A DNA stretch of 64,000 bases from Lachnospiraceae bacterium (GTDB taxonomy: Bacteria > Bacillota > Clostridia > Lachnospirales > Lachnospiraceae). The stretch covers positions 1 through 64,000 of the forward strand of contig JAETRD010000019.1 of NCBI GenBank assembly GCA_021770345.1, in the 5' to 3' direction. Shown piece after piece: positions 24,731 through 35,148 of the stretch. Within the stretch, counting starts at the first letter, position 1, and every line of letters starts with the position of its first letter. Both the position numbers and the translations under genes were made by a program. The notes beneath the pieces are model-generated. The model searched no databases, was not told the DNA's origin, and was given only the letters and a program-made list of their open reading frames with translations.

Positions 24731-24890
24731 GCAAAACATAGTTACAAACATAATCCTGGGTATCATTTGGGGAATTCCCTGTCCTCCCCCGCCGAAATAT
24801 AATAATCATAGGCATCCCCCTTTATGGGCTTTCATTCTTCGATTTTCTTCATATCCAGGTAACACCTCCTTAATATCTTTTATATTCAAC

Positions 24891-24924
24891 ATAAGCCGGC
24901 GATTTCCTCAAATCCCCGGCTTAT
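24891..24924 (-). terminator. hairpin downstream of glyS
   Basis: ATAAGCCGG and CCGGCTTAT form a 9-bp perfect stem. The following T-run on the minus strand is weak, so termination strength is uncertain. Confidence 0.5.
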
Positions 24925-24948
24925 CGTTATTTTGTGTTTAAACCTGCA

Positions 24949-26346
24949 TTACCATGCAAACTTCTTCTCAAAGTAAGTGCCCAGCTCCTCAATCTTTACG
25001 CGCTCCTGCTCCATCGTATCCCGGTCGCGGACCGTCACCGCACCGTCGTTTTCGGACTCAAAATCATACGTCACGCAGAACGGCGTACCGATCTCGTCCT
25101 GTCTCCGGTAGCGCTTGCCGATATTTCCCCTGTCGTCGAACTCGCAATTGTACTTCTTAGAAAGATCCGCAAAAATTTTCTCCGCGCCCTCGCTAAGTTT
25201 CTTAGACAGCGGAAGCACACCGATCTTGACCGGTGCAAGCGCCGGATGGAAGTGAAGCACGGTTCTCATGTCCGGCTTCTCCTCTGTCCCGATGTTCTCC
25301 TCGTCGTAAGCCGCGCACAGGAATGCCAGAACCACACGGTCCGCCCCCAGAGACGGCTCGATCACATACGGAACGTAGCGCTCGTTCTTCTCGTCGTCAA
25401 AGTAAGTCAGATCCTGATGCGAGGTATCCTGATGCTGCGTCAGATCATAGTCCGTGCGGTCTGCGATGCCCCAGAGCTCTCCCCATCCGAACGGGAATAA
25501 GTACTCAATGTCAGTCGTTCCCTTGCTGTAGAAACAAAGCTCCTCCGGAGAATGGTCGCGCAGGCGCATCTCCTCCTCCTTCATGCCAAGTGAGAGCAGC
25601 CAGTCGCGGCAGAACCCTCTCCAGTACTGAAACCACTCCATATCGGTGCCCGGCTCACAGAAAAACTCCAGCTCCATCTGCTCGAACTCTCTGGTGCGGA
25701 ACGTAAAATTGCCCGGCGTGATCTCGTTGCGGAACGACTTTCCGATCTGTCCGATGCCGAACGGGATCTTCTTGCGCGAGGTTCTCTGTACGTTTTTAAA
25801 GTTCACGAAAATCCCCTGGGCCGTCTCCGGCCTCAAATAAACTGTATTCTTCGCATCCTCGGTGACTCCCTGAAACGTCTTAAACATCAGGTTAAACTGA
25901 CGGATATCCGTAAAATTGTGTTTGCCGCAACTTGGGCACGCGATCTGATGCTCCTCGATAAACGCTTTCATCTCCTCCTGCGTCCATCCGTCGACCGAAC
26001 CGGAAAGCCCGATCTGATGCTCCCCGGCGAAATCCTCTATCAGCTTATCCGCCCGGAAACGCTCGTGGCACTCCTTACAGTCCATCAGCGGATCCGAAAA
26101 GCCGCCAAGATGTCCCGATGCCACCCAGGTTTGCGGATTCATCAGAATCGCACAGTCCACTCCCACATTGTAGGGATTCTCCTGGATAAATTTCTGCCAC
26201 CATGCTTTCTTTACGTTATTCTTCAACTCCACCCCGAGATTCCCGTAATCCCAGGTGTTTGCCAGCCCGCCGTATATCTCGGAGCCCGGATATACGAATC
26301 CTCTCGATTTCGCCAACGCTACGATTTTGTCCATTGATTTTTCCAT
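24949..26346 (-). CDS. glyS: glycyl-tRNA synthetase, single-chain type, 465 aa
   Basis: Class II synthetase of the eukaryote/Gram-positive alpha2 type: N-terminal [20 protein letters not shown], motif 2 region [20 protein letters not shown], motif 3 region [14 protein letters not shown], and an anticodon-binding domain starting near PVKIGVLPL. It charges tRNA-Gly. ATG 26346 has GGAG upstream. It follows the lipoprotein gene by 35 bases, so there is no room for a T-box. Normal length. Confidence 0.97.
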   Translation of the reverse strand: MEKSMDKIVALAKSRGFVYPGSEIYGGLANTWDYGNLGVELKNNVKKAWWQKFIQENPYNVGVDCAILMNPQTWVASGHLGGFSDPLMDCKECHERFRADKLIEDFAGEHQIGLSGSVDGWTQEEMKAFIEEHQIACPSCGKHNFTDIRQFNLMFKTFQGVTEDAKNTVYLRPETAQGIFVNFKNVQRTSRKKIPFGIGQIGKSFRNEITPGNFTFRTREFEQMELEFFCEPGTDMEWFQYWRGFCRDWLLSLGMKEEEMRLRDHSPEELCFYSKGTTDIEYLFPFGWGELWGIADRTDYDLTQHQDTSHQDLTYFDDEKNERYVPYVIEPSLGADRVVLAFLCAAYDEENIGTEEKPDMRTVLHFHPALAPVKIGVLPLSKKLSEGAEKIFADLSKKYNCEFDDRGNIGKRYRRQDEIGTPFCVTYDFESENDGAVTVRDRDTMEQERVKIEELGTYFEKKFAW

Positions 26347-26381
26347 TTTATAACTGTACTCCTTTCTGTGTGAGGGCCGTG

Positions 26382-27119
26382 CTATCTGTATACGATAAAG
26401 GTGTAAACCTGTGTCTCAAAAGAGCCGCTCTCCTCTGCGCCTGCTGCCGCATCCGTTCCGTCGTATGCCGCTGTGCCGTCCTCCGTGCCGGACACTTCCA
26501 CTCCGCCGTCTGCCGTGCCCGCCGCATCAGACGCCGCTTCCGGCGTATATCCGCTGCGGATGGACACGGAATCCGGCCCGGCAAGCCGGACGTTCTCCGT
26601 CGACACATAACAGATCTTTCCCTCGACCTGCACGTTGGTATTCGCCCGGATAATCACAACCTTTAAGCCCTCCTCCGCGTATATCTCCTGTTTTGAGGCG
26701 GTTCCCGTCACCTGTCCGTCCTCCACCTTCACAAAGTCCGTATCATAGGTGTAGCCTGCTGCGAGAGAGTCCACAACCGTCCCCGCATAAAATTCGATAC
26801 CGTTGAACGCCGCATAGTCCTGCGCCGTCTTGTATTTCATCTGAAGCTTCGCAACTCCCTCTTCCACCGTAATGCCTTCTGCTTTGACCGCATTCTTGCC
26901 GTTTACGGCGTTGTACTCCTCCACGGTTTTGTCCACGAAATCTTTGAACTCCGTCTCGTCATAGCTGTTTGCGTCGAGGTTTTCCACATCCACGGATGTC
27001 ACCGCACCCTTTTTGTCCACATATACCAGACTCGCATCCGCATCCACCGATGTACCGCAGCCCGCAAGCATTCCCGCACACAGCAGCGCGGCAATCCCCG
27101 CTTTCCATCCATTTCTCAT
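26382..27119 (-). CDS. secreted lipoprotein of unknown function, 245 aa
   Basis: Start at ATG 27119 ([20 protein letters not shown], Cys next) gives a clean signal peptide with lipobox LAGC; GGAGA lies upstream, and the longer frame back to 27197 would bury the signal. The body is a beta/alpha domain ([16 protein letters not shown] ... [14 protein letters not shown]) and the C-terminus is a low-complexity Ala/Gly/Asp stretch before [11 protein letters not shown]. Common between recO and glyS in Lachnospiraceae; role unknown. Confidence 0.85.
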   Translation of the reverse strand: MRNGWKAGIAALLCAGMLAGCGTSVDADASLVYVDKKGAVTSVDVENLDANSYDETEFKDFVDKTVEEYNAVNGKNAVKAEGITVEEGVAKLQMKYKTAQDYAAFNGIEFYAGTVVDSLAAGYTYDTDFVKVEDGQVTGTASKQEIYAEEGLKVVIIRANTNVQVEGKICYVSTENVRLAGPDSVSIRSGYTPEAASDAAGTADGGVEVSGTEDGTAAYDGTDAAAGAEESGSFETQVYTFIVYR

Positions 27120-27206
27120 ATCGCCGTGTCTCCAATCTCCTTTACGTCTTCCATTTCTAATGTTAGATATTATACTCTTTTTGGAATTCGATTTCAACCG
27201 GTAAAA

Positions 27207-27959
27207 TCAGATGCCGGACTCCAGCATTTCCAGAGACTTAAACCTGTGGCCGAGATAGCGCTCCATATAGCTCTTTAAAATTGTCTCAAGCTCCTCTAAA
27301 ACCTTCACGCTGACCGAAAAGGTATAAAGCTTTTCGACGCGTGAGGAGATAATATACTGCATCGCATAGCGCGTCGATTCCTCCATATGGAAGAGACCCG
27401 CGCGTGCCCCCTGCCCGCTGCCGCAGGACTCGCAGAATGTCCCGCCCCGCTCGGTGAAAAACCATGTGAGTTCTTCCTTTTTCCCGCACTTTAAACACGA
27501 AAACACATTCGGTCCCTCGCCGTTCACCGCAAGGGCCTTCAGTTCAAAAATACAGCGTACCAGCCGGTTGTCATAAGCGCTGCTCGCAAGCGCCCGAAGC
27601 GACTGGTACAAAAGCTTTAACAGTTCCCTCTCGTCATTGTTTTCCTGGCAGTAATACGCCGCAAATTCTAAAAAATAACATCCGTAATATGTAGCATCCA
27701 AATCCTCTAACAGTTCCCTGAAATAGTTGCGGATCGTCGCCTTGTATACCGTGTAGGAATTTCTCCCCTCAAACAGTTCAAACTCCCCGAAAGCAAAGGG
27801 ACTGGCGGCTGCGAGGAGCTGGCTGTTTTGTCTCCTCGCGCCCCGGGCAAAAGCGTTCAGCTTTCCCCTCTCCTTTGTGAGCAGTGTGATTCTTTTGTCA
27901 TATTCGCCCACCGGCATTACACTTAAAACAATCCCGGTCACCACAATATTCTGTCCCAT
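27207..27959 (-). CDS. recO: DNA repair protein RecO, 250 aa
   Basis: Start at ATG 27959 (MGQNIVVTGIVLSVMPVGEY). N-terminal OB fold (KRITLLTKERGKLNAFARGA), then a helical domain with a zinc finger C-x-x-C ... C-x-x-C (SCLKCGKK, FCESCGSG). RecO works with RecR to load RecA onto SSB-coated DNA. It overlaps the upstream yqzL-like gene by 62 bases and lies next to era, the usual Firmicutes order. Confidence 0.96.
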   Translation of the reverse strand: MGQNIVVTGIVLSVMPVGEYDKRITLLTKERGKLNAFARGARRQNSQLLAAASPFAFGEFELFEGRNSYTVYKATIRNYFRELLEDLDATYYGCYFLEFAAYYCQENNDERELLKLLYQSLRALASSAYDNRLVRCIFELKALAVNGEGPNVFSCLKCGKKEELTWFFTERGGTFCESCGSGQGARAGLFHMEESTRYAMQYIISSRVEKLYTFSVSVKVLEELETILKSYMERYLGHRFKSLEMLESGI

Positions 27960-28083
27960 CCGGCCACTCTCTCTCCAAACTCCGAGCAAAATCTTCCTGC
28001 ATCCGCGCCGTCTCCGCATTTTTATACCGCAGATAATCCGTAATTTTTCCTGACACCAGAAATGTATCCCAGGCTTCCTCCAT
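27898..28083 (-). CDS. YqzL-like small protein, 61 aa
   Basis: MEEAWDTFLVSGKITDYLRY matches the YqzL family (W-x-x-F-x-x-T/S-G-x-I-x-x-Y-L). An extended tail rich in acidic residues ends with a Cys pair (DCFKCNAGG). ATG 28083 has GGAAGGGG upstream. YqzL-like genes stand between era and recO in Firmicutes. Function unknown; the 62-base overlap with recO implies coupled translation. Confidence 0.8.
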   Translation of the reverse strand: MEEAWDTFLVSGKITDYLRYKNAETARMQEDFARSLEREWPDGTEYCGDRDCFKCNAGGRI

Positions 28084-28208
28084 CTCATCCACCCCTTCCG
28101 CCGCCCGCGGCGGCCCCGTAAAATTCTTTCTGCTCTGTATTCGCTTTCTCTACAGGAATAGGGTTTCCGATGAACTTTACTTTATACCAGCAAAAAATTG
28201 GCAGCGCA

Positions 28209-29117
28209 CTAGATTTCGTCCCTGTTATATCCAAAATTTTTCATCATCGAATCACTGTCACGCCAGTCTTTGCGCACCTTGACCCACAATTTCAGGTTGA
28301 CCTTCATCTCCAGCAGGCGCTCCGCCTCATACCGGGCGTTTGACCCGATTTTTTTGAGCATGGAACCGCCCTTCCCGATGACGATCCCCTTGTGCGACTC
28401 CCGCTCGCAGACGATCGTCGCCTCAATGTCAATGATGTCCTGATCTTTCCGCTGTTTCATGCGGTCTATCTCGACGGCTATTCCGTGCGGAATCTCATCG
28501 TCGAGCGCGTGCAGCGCCTTCTCCCGGATGATCTCCGCCACGATCGCGCGCTCCGGCTGGTCGGTCACCGTGTCCTCGTCGTAAAACATCGGCCCGTAAG
28601 GCAGATATTTAAAAATCATGTCAATCACCGTATCCGTGTTCTGTCCGCGCAGGGCGGACGCCGGAATAATCTCCGCAAAGTCAAACTGTCTGCGGTAAGT
28701 GTCGATAAACTCCAGCACCCGCTCCCGCTCCACGGTATCAACTTTATTAATCACTAAAATCACCGGCGTTTTTGTCTTCCGAAGCTGTTTGATGATATGC
28801 TGTTCGCCGGCGCCGATAAAATTCGAAGGCTCGACCAGCCACAAAATCACGTCCACCTCACCGAGCGTATGCTCCGCGACGTTCACCATATACTCCCCGA
28901 GCTTATTCTTGGCCCGGTGGATTCCCGGGGTATCCAAAAAGACGATCTGTCCCCGCTCTGTATCCGTATAAACCGTCTGAATCCGGTTTCTCGTCGTCTG
29001 CGGCTTGTTCGATGTAATCGCAATTTTCTGCCCGATCAAATGGTTCATCAGTGTCGATTTTCCTACATTCGGGCGTCCGATAATCGTCACAAACCCCGAC
29101 TTAAAACTTTCGTTCAT
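28209..29117 (-). CDS. era: ribosome-assembly GTPase Era, 302 aa
   Basis: ATG 29117 (MNESFKSGFVTIIGRPNVGK) with GAGGAAAG upstream. G1 GRPNVGKST, switch TSNKPQTTRNRI, G3 DTPG, G4 NKVD, then the C-terminal KH domain with GKGGSMLKKIG. It binds 16S rRNA during 30S maturation. Standard length; follows the M16C peptidase gene by 49 bases. Confidence 0.98.
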   Translation of the reverse strand: MNESFKSGFVTIIGRPNVGKSTLMNHLIGQKIAITSNKPQTTRNRIQTVYTDTERGQIVFLDTPGIHRAKNKLGEYMVNVAEHTLGEVDVILWLVEPSNFIGAGEQHIIKQLRKTKTPVILVINKVDTVERERVLEFIDTYRRQFDFAEIIPASALRGQNTDTVIDMIFKYLPYGPMFYDEDTVTDQPERAIVAEIIREKALHALDDEIPHGIAVEIDRMKQRKDQDIIDIEATIVCERESHKGIVIGKGGSMLKKIGSNARYEAERLLEMKVNLKLWVKVRKDWRDSDSMMKNFGYNRDEI

Positions 29118-29166
29118 CTTTCCTCTCATTCTGCCTCTGTGGGCGGCTTTGGCTCCCGGCCGCAAA

Positions 29167-32094
29167 TCAGCACAGGGTTTCAAGGCTGTCAAACAGTGCA
29201 CGCTCCTGCCGCAGGCAATCCTCGTTTCCGATCACGCACAGGCAGCCGTCGGAAAGCACTGCCTGCATCATATCCTTTAACGCCCGAATATCTTCCGCCG
29301 TCGCCCCGATGACCTCATCCCGCTCGCGCTGAATATCCTCCGTCGTTATTCCCTGCAGGTACGCCGTCATCGATCGCACGCCTTTGGCGTTTGGATTCAG
29401 CGGCGCATCCATATCGCTGACGGTTCCGATAATATATTTTGTCATCTCGTGTTCATCCGCGTCAAAGTTTTCAAGATACCGCGGAATTTCGTCATATACC
29501 TGATTCGTAGCTCCCAGATTCGGATCGCGGTAGGACACGAAATAGGTGTCGCCGTTCCGCATATAGCCGTTCATGCAGCCGTAGGCGCCGCCCTTGACGC
29601 GGATATGAATCCACAGGTAATCATAGCCCATGATAACCTTCAAGATTTTGAGCGCACCGTGATAGCGGAAGCCGTGCGACACGAAATTTCCGGCCCGCGC
29701 CACATACTGTACCTGGGACGCATCCAGAAAGCCCTCCTTCTGCCGGGTTATCGCAAGTTCGGGCAGCTTACAGCCGCGCACAAACCCGTCTCCCGCAGGA
29801 AGCGCGCGCGCCAGCCCGAGAATCTCACGCTCCACCGCGGCAAAATCTTTCTGCGCGCAGGTGATGCTGACCGTCATGCGCTCCTCCGTGAAAATCCGGC
29901 GCACAAGCTGCCGAAGCCGCGCGGCAAGCTCCTCCTTTTTCGCCGGGTAATCCGCCTCATACGCCGCAATCACGCGGTAGGCGCCGATCCCGTTTACGGC
30001 GTCCTGATACCAGGCCGAACGGGAGAATACGGACATCGCCCGAATCGACGCCACCGAGTGTCCCGCCGAGCTAAGACCCGCCTGCAGTCTGGATTTCAGC
30101 TGCGCAAGAATCTCGTACAGACGCTTGCCATCGGAAATTTTTGAACCTGTCAGTATTTCCTTTATCAGATGCACCGCATCCGAAAGCTTGTCGGCAAGCA
30201 CCTTTGTGCGCACCTCAAACGCAATCTCAAGCTCTTCCTTGTCCTTCACGCTCGGATAGATGCCGACGCCGCAGCCGATGCCTCCGGTGTGAATGTTGAT
30301 CTCATTTGCCAGCTCCGCGTAGCTGTAGTTTTCCGTGTCCACATAGCCTAACACCGCCTTTAGGATACCAAGGTACGGCAGTTCCTCCGGCCGAATATCC
30401 CGGATGTCAAACAGCAGCGTCAGATAATCAATGCCCCCGGAAAACATTACATGATGCACAAACTTCGTCTTCCCGGACAACACCTCTCTGTTATTGAGCG
30501 GCATCGCCTCCCGTTTCATGTCCTCGCGCCGCAGCATCGGAATTTTGTCCAGATCCTCCCGCGGCGACGGCTCCTCCTGGTAAGCCTTCAGGTGCGCCGT
30601 GGCCGCGACAAGCGCGGTAAGCTCCTCCTCCCGCAGGCCGGCCTTATACGCCGCAAGCCGCGCGGTAAGCTCCTCCTCCCGCTTTGTGGCAAGTCCGCGC
30701 TCCGGCACGGCAATCACGACGGAGGCATGCATATTGTTCAAAAGGTAGCGTTCCACAAGTTTTTCAAAGTAATCCGTCTGTGTCTGCTCCCGCAGAAAAC
30801 GGTACGTCTCCAGCGCCTCCAGGTGCAGAAATGGCTGCATATCATCGTAAAGCCAGCTGTCGAGACACTGGATTCCGTATAAAAGCCCCTTCGGGAACTG
30901 GCCGAAATCCGCCTCCCGGAACCGGAATTCGGCGCTGTTGATGCCTGCCAGCAGCGCTTTTTTGTTGATGCCGTTTTGGACCTGCCCCGCAAGCGTCTCA
31001 CGGATGATTGAGAGAAACCGCTCTTTTTCGGAGAGGTTCGTATTCTTCGCGACAACCGAGAAAATCGGCTGTCTGATGCTGCTGTCATATCCGCCGGTGA
31101 TGTCTTTTCCGATACCGGCATCTAAAAGCGCCTGCCTGACCGGCGCCCCCGGAGCCGCCAGCAGCGCGTAATCGAGCACGTCAAACGCCTGATACAGCCT
31201 TTGGTCCAGCACGGTGCCGATCACCAGATTGTACGAGAGGTAGGTGTTGTCAGACTCCGTGTCATCGGAGGCAATCGGATATTTTCTTATCACCTCGACC
31301 GGTTTTCGGAACGCTTCCTGCTCACGGATCCCGGAATCCACCGCGGCGGACGCATAGTGACACAGGTATTCCTCGTCTATCCACCGGAGCTTTTCCGCCA
31401 TATCCATATCCCCGTAGAGATAGATATAGGAATTGCACGGGTGATAATATGTCCGGTGAAAGTCCAGGTAATCTTCGTAGGTTAAATCCGGAATGTACTC
31501 CGGATCGCCTCCGGACTCGTTGCCGTAAGCGGTATTCGGGAACAGGGAATTCATGATTTCGCGCTGCAGCACGTCGTCCGGGGAGGAAAACGCCCCCTTC
31601 ATCTCATTGTAGACCACACCGTTTATCGTCAGCGGCCCACCCTCTTCCTCAAGTTCATAGTGCCAGCCCTCCTGCTCGAAGATCTCCCGGTATTTGTAAA
31701 TATTCGGATGAAACACCGCGTCCATATACACGCTCATCAGATTTGCAAAGTCCGCATCGTTGTAGCTTGCGACCGGATAAATCGTCTTATCGGGATAAGT
31801 CATGGCGTTCAGAAAGGTATTTAACGAACCTTTGACCAGCTCCACAAACGGGTCCTTGACCGGATATTTTTCCGAACCGCACAGCACCGTGTGCTCAACA
31901 ATATGTGCCACACCGGTCGAGTCGGCCGGCGGCGTGCGGAAACCGATATAAAATACCTTATTGTCGTCATCATTGGAAATCAGTGCGACTCTGGCTCCGC
32001 TCTTCTTGTGGCGGAGGATATATCCCTGTGAGTTGATATCCGCCAGAGGTTTTTCCTCCAAAACCTCGTATGCGGTTAGTTCCGATAATTTCAT
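29167..32094 (-). CDS. M16C (presequence protease/insulinase family) metallopeptidase, 975 aa
   Basis: ATG 32094 (MKLSELTAYEVLEEKPLADI). Inverted zinc motif HIVEH at 64-68, with the downstream Glu in the NEMKGAFSSP region; four M16 domains and the M16C-associated central part. Relatives degrade short peptides inside the cell. No signal peptide, so it is cytosolic. Length is typical for the PreP/CPP family. Confidence 0.93.
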   Translation of the reverse strand: MKLSELTAYEVLEEKPLADINSQGYILRHKKSGARVALISNDDDNKVFYIGFRTPPADSTGVAHIVEHTVLCGSEKYPVKDPFVELVKGSLNTFLNAMTYPDKTIYPVASYNDADFANLMSVYMDAVFHPNIYKYREIFEQEGWHYELEEEGGPLTINGVVYNEMKGAFSSPDDVLQREIMNSLFPNTAYGNESGGDPEYIPDLTYEDYLDFHRTYYHPCNSYIYLYGDMDMAEKLRWIDEEYLCHYASAAVDSGIREQEAFRKPVEVIRKYPIASDDTESDNTYLSYNLVIGTVLDQRLYQAFDVLDYALLAAPGAPVRQALLDAGIGKDITGGYDSSIRQPIFSVVAKNTNLSEKERFLSIIRETLAGQVQNGINKKALLAGINSAEFRFREADFGQFPKGLLYGIQCLDSWLYDDMQPFLHLEALETYRFLREQTQTDYFEKLVERYLLNNMHASVVIAVPERGLATKREEELTARLAAYKAGLREEELTALVAATAHLKAYQEEPSPREDLDKIPMLRREDMKREAMPLNNREVLSGKTKFVHHVMFSGGIDYLTLLFDIRDIRPEELPYLGILKAVLGYVDTENYSYAELANEINIHTGGIGCGVGIYPSVKDKEELEIAFEVRTKVLADKLSDAVHLIKEILTGSKISDGKRLYEILAQLKSRLQAGLSSAGHSVASIRAMSVFSRSAWYQDAVNGIGAYRVIAAYEADYPAKKEELAARLRQLVRRIFTEERMTVSITCAQKDFAAVEREILGLARALPAGDGFVRGCKLPELAITRQKEGFLDASQVQYVARAGNFVSHGFRYHGALKILKVIMGYDYLWIHIRVKGGAYGCMNGYMRNGDTYFVSYRDPNLGATNQVYDEIPRYLENFDADEHEMTKYIIGTVSDMDAPLNPNAKGVRSMTAYLQGITTEDIQRERDEVIGATAEDIRALKDMMQAVLSDGCLCVIGNEDCLRQERALFDSLETLC

Positions 32095-32291
32095 GTGTGT
32101 GTTTTCCTTTCCTCGATATGTATACAGTGTTCCCGATATGGGCGCGGCACATTCCTTTCCGGCACAGTGCACAATTTACGCTTTGTATCTGACGCGTTAC
32201 GGATATACAGTGCAGACTTGTAACGGCTCGCATCAGCGAGACGATTCTTTGCTTACGCGGATATTATAACATCTTTTTTGTCTCTGCAAAA

Positions 32292-32322
32292 GAGAAAAAG
32301 CAGCAGAGTTTTCCCCTGCTGC
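32292..32322 (-). terminator. terminator downstream of the chemotaxis receptor
   Basis: GCAGCAG / CTGCTGC stem with a loop containing GGGGAAAA, followed on the minus strand by TTTTTCTC. Confidence 0.75.
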
Positions 32323-32335
32323 CCAAAATGTATGT

Positions 32336-34213
32336 TTATGCTTCCACAATCCGCAAAAGTTTTTCCGTGATGTCCGCCATATCGGACGATACCTGCTTCG
32401 TATTCTGGGAAATCTGTACGTTTCCCTCCACCACATTGGAAATCCGCCCGATCTGATCGACCGCACGCGCAACCGTATCCACGTTCTGCCGTACCAGCAC
32501 CGTAATTTTGTCCACATCACGATTGGCTCTCTCGATCTCCTCCACCACGGCGCCAAACGCCTCGGCCGTCTGGTTTGTGATCTCTTTTCCGCTCTCCACC
32601 GCCAGAATGGAGTTTGTGATCAGCTCATTCGTCTCCTTTGCCGCCTGCGCGCTTCTCGCCGCAAGCTCTCCCACCTGCGTCGCGACAACGGCAAATCCTT
32701 TTCCCATCTCTCCTGCCCGTGCCGCCTCGATCGAAGCGTTTAGGGAAAGCATGTTTGTCTGCTGCGCGATGGAATTAATCTCACCGATAATCGTCTCGAT
32801 CGCCATCGACATTTCGGTGATTTTCTGCATGGAATCCTTTAACAGCTCCATCTGGGACTCGGTCTGCATAATCCTGTCCACGGTTTCCCCCGTCTCCGCC
32901 GTGACATTTACGGAGACCTCCACACTCCGGTTTAATTCCTGCATCAGTTCCTGCATGATCTGCTCGAGGTCATCCACCGCACGCTTCTGCTCTCCGGTTC
33001 CCTGATAGATGCTGTCCGCATTTTCAAGCGTCTCTCCCGATACATGGTTCAGTTCCGTACATGCATCCTTGACATTTTGAATCATCAGACGATTGTTTTC
33101 CACATCCTCTTTCTGGCGTTCGAGAAGGCTTTTATTCTGTTTCATATTGTTGCAGATGTTCTCCACCATTTTGTTGATACTGTCCGAGAGCTGTGCAAAC
33201 TCCGGGTTTTCCTGCTCCTCTACCGCAATCTCATAATTTCCGGCCGCAATCTCCTGCGTGGAACGGATCATATTATTGATTCCCCGAACAATCCGGCTGT
33301 CTACAAGACGGCTGATCGTTGACAGCAGGACTCCGAAAATAATCAGCATGCTAAGCGATACCACCAGTGTCTGATTGCGGCGCTGCGCGTAGTACTCGTT
33401 TGCCGGCATAAAGGTCCCGATAATCCGGTCGCCGTATTCCTGCGCCAGATAGTAACCGCTCACGCCGTCCGCCTTTGTTTTGCCGCTCCCCGCAAACGGT
33501 TCCGGAAATCCGGCTTCCGCCGCAGGCGTGCCGACAAGCTCCTTATTCCGATGCGCGAGTATCTGTCCGCTTTCCTTATCAATCGCATAAACATACCCGT
33601 TTTCGCCGAATTCGATCCCGCCCAACACCACGTCAAGCTCCGTGCCCGCGAGTGTGTTCTCGAGCACCTCCGGCCGCACGCCGACCTGCACGAACCCGGC
33701 CGCATCTTTCCTGGCCACACCGATGTACTGCATGACCACGCCCTCCGCCACATTTACCTGCGGCTCCTGCGCAATCTCCGTCGACGGGTCGTCCACAATC
33801 ACCATAAAAGCATTGGACTGCTCGCCGCTTTTCATGTCAAATCCTATGTAGCCGTCTATCGTGCTGCTGATGATGATTCCCTCTTCGTCGATAATGTGCA
33901 GTTCGTTTACATCCAGCCGGGCTCTGATTTCCTCCAGCTTTGTCTTATCGCCCAAAATGGAATCGTCCAGCGCAAGCATGTCCGCAAACGCCCGCGCCTT
34001 TGCAAGATTATCCTCGCTCAGGTTCTCCGTAAGCCGGGCAATGTTCTCCTCATTCCCCGCGAGCTTCTCCTTTACGTCTTCAAGCTTACTCTGACTCGCC
34101 GCCGTGTTGCTCCGCCGATTTACAAATGTCTGCAGCGCAAAAATCCCGGTAATCGTACAGAGAAGCGCGACCAGCATATAGATAAAAAGGTGCTTTGTAA
34201 GAATTTTTTTCAT
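32336..34213 (-). CDS. methyl-accepting chemotaxis protein, 625 aa
   Basis: ATG 34213 ([20 protein letters not shown]) with AGGAAA upstream. One membrane span near 8-30, an extracellular Cache-like sensor ([39 protein letters not shown]), a second span ([15 protein letters not shown]), HAMP, and a long coiled coil with the kinase-control tip [20 protein letters not shown]. It signals to CheA/CheW in flagellar chemotaxis. Ligand unknown. Monocistronic by position. Confidence 0.95.
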   Translation of the reverse strand: MKKILTKHLFIYMLVALLCTITGIFALQTFVNRRSNTAASQSKLEDVKEKLAGNEENIARLTENLSEDNLAKARAFADMLALDDSILGDKTKLEEIRARLDVNELHIIDEEGIIISSTIDGYIGFDMKSGEQSNAFMVIVDDPSTEIAQEPQVNVAEGVVMQYIGVARKDAAGFVQVGVRPEVLENTLAGTELDVVLGGIEFGENGYVYAIDKESGQILAHRNKELVGTPAAEAGFPEPFAGSGKTKADGVSGYYLAQEYGDRIIGTFMPANEYYAQRRNQTLVVSLSMLIIFGVLLSTISRLVDSRIVRGINNMIRSTQEIAAGNYEIAVEEQENPEFAQLSDSINKMVENICNNMKQNKSLLERQKEDVENNRLMIQNVKDACTELNHVSGETLENADSIYQGTGEQKRAVDDLEQIMQELMQELNRSVEVSVNVTAETGETVDRIMQTESQMELLKDSMQKITEMSMAIETIIGEINSIAQQTNMLSLNASIEAARAGEMGKGFAVVATQVGELAARSAQAAKETNELITNSILAVESGKEITNQTAEAFGAVVEEIERANRDVDKITVLVRQNVDTVARAVDQIGRISNVVEGNVQISQNTKQVSSDMADITEKLLRIVEA

Positions 34214-34406
34214 CGTGCACGTTTCCTTTCTTCCCGGACCGCCCGGCCAAGTATAATGTCCTTTTGCATTATACCATATAGTTTCCTGTGTCCTGCCTGT
34301 CAATTTTGTCGTTTCAGGCGTTAATTTTGCAATTTCGGATTTTTGAGCACCGGATGAACGCCGATGTAAAAGAGGCTTTGTCTCCACAGCTTCCAAATTT
34401 AATTGC

Positions 34407-34898
34407 TCATTCTCCTTCTTCACTCTGCCGGGATTCCAATTTCATGTATAAAAGCGGGTACGGATTTCCCTGCTCGTCATAATCTGTCCGTTTGTAAACA
34501 TGAAAACCCATATGTTCATAAAACCCTTTCGCTGACGGGTTTTGTTCATTGACAGCCAATTCGTCGACTGCATAGTTTTCAATCCCATATTGAATGAGCT
34601 TTTTCCCCAGTCCTTTTCCCCGTTCCTCGGGCGCAATAAAAAGCATTTCAAGCTTTTGGTTTTCAATTCCCATAAACGCAACGGGGCGGCCGTCCGCCCC
34701 CTCCGCAATCATCAAATGGGCAATCCCATTCAGGGCCTGCGGAACATACGTCCTGATTTCTTCCACTTCGTCTTCCGATAAAAACAGATGTGTCGCCTTT
34801 ACGGATTTTTCCCATACCCCGATTAATTGTTCTGTCAGCGACGGTGTTACTTCCGCAACTTCTAAAATCTTCATTTGTTCTTCCGTAGATTTCGGCAT
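34407..34898 (-). CDS. GNAT-family N-acetyltransferase, 163 aa
   Basis: ATG 34898 ([18 protein letters not shown]) with GGAGG upstream; the ribosome binding site is the end of repeat element copy 1. The acetyl-CoA loop is [20 protein letters not shown] (R/Q-x-x-G-x-G/A), and the C-terminus has [21 protein letters not shown] features. It resembles YjaB/PanZ-type GNATs. Substrate unknown. Confidence 0.9.
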   Translation of the reverse strand: MPKSTEEQMKILEVAEVTPSLTEQLIGVWEKSVKATHLFLSEDEVEEIRTYVPQALNGIAHLMIAEGADGRPVAFMGIENQKLEMLFIAPEERGKGLGKKLIQYGIENYAVDELAVNEQNPSAKGFYEHMGFHVYKRTDYDEQGNPYPLLYMKLESRQSEEGE

Positions 34899-34901
34899 GA
34901 T

Positions 34902-34987
34902 TACCTCCATACACACACGCATTTTTGTGCATTTCAAGTTTGTGCGAGTGCGCACAAGCTTGGGATTGAAAATTTTAATTTTCAATC
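34902..34987 (-). repeat. multi-palindrome intergenic element, copy 1 (upstream of the GNAT gene)
   Basis: Minus strand order: palindrome GATTGAAAATTAAAATTTTC plus AATC, palindrome AAGCTTGTGCGCACTCGCAC, then GCGTGTGTGTATGGAGGT ending in the gene's ribosome binding site. Shares this layout with 40254-40352 and 45600-45718. Confidence 0.8.
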
Positions 34988-35076
34988 TTTTTCCTCCTGG
35001 TTTTCCTTCTGGTTTTCCTTGTTTCGCACACACTATTTTACGCGCTTCCTGTTATCATGTCCAACCTCTCTTCTCA

Positions 35077-35129
35077 CAAAAAGTACCCGCAGTGGACAGA
35101 GGGCGTGTGTGCCCTTGTCCGCTGCGGGT
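35077..35129 (-). terminator. strong terminator downstream of the LRR surface protein
   Basis: Long stem ACCCGCAGCGGACAAGGGC pairing across a six-base loop with two mismatches, followed on the minus strand by ACTTTTT. Confidence 0.9.
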
Positions 35130-35148
35130 AACGACCGTTTATCCGATT

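Larger units (their letters stand above)
24434..24890. other. ppdK upstream region
   Basis: No gene supported. Holds a leftward promoter (24626-24653), two inverted-repeat operators (24691-24730), and a pyrimidine-rich spacer up to the glyS terminator. The roughly 190-base leader between promoter and ppdK start has no obvious riboswitch fold by eye. Confidence 0.5.
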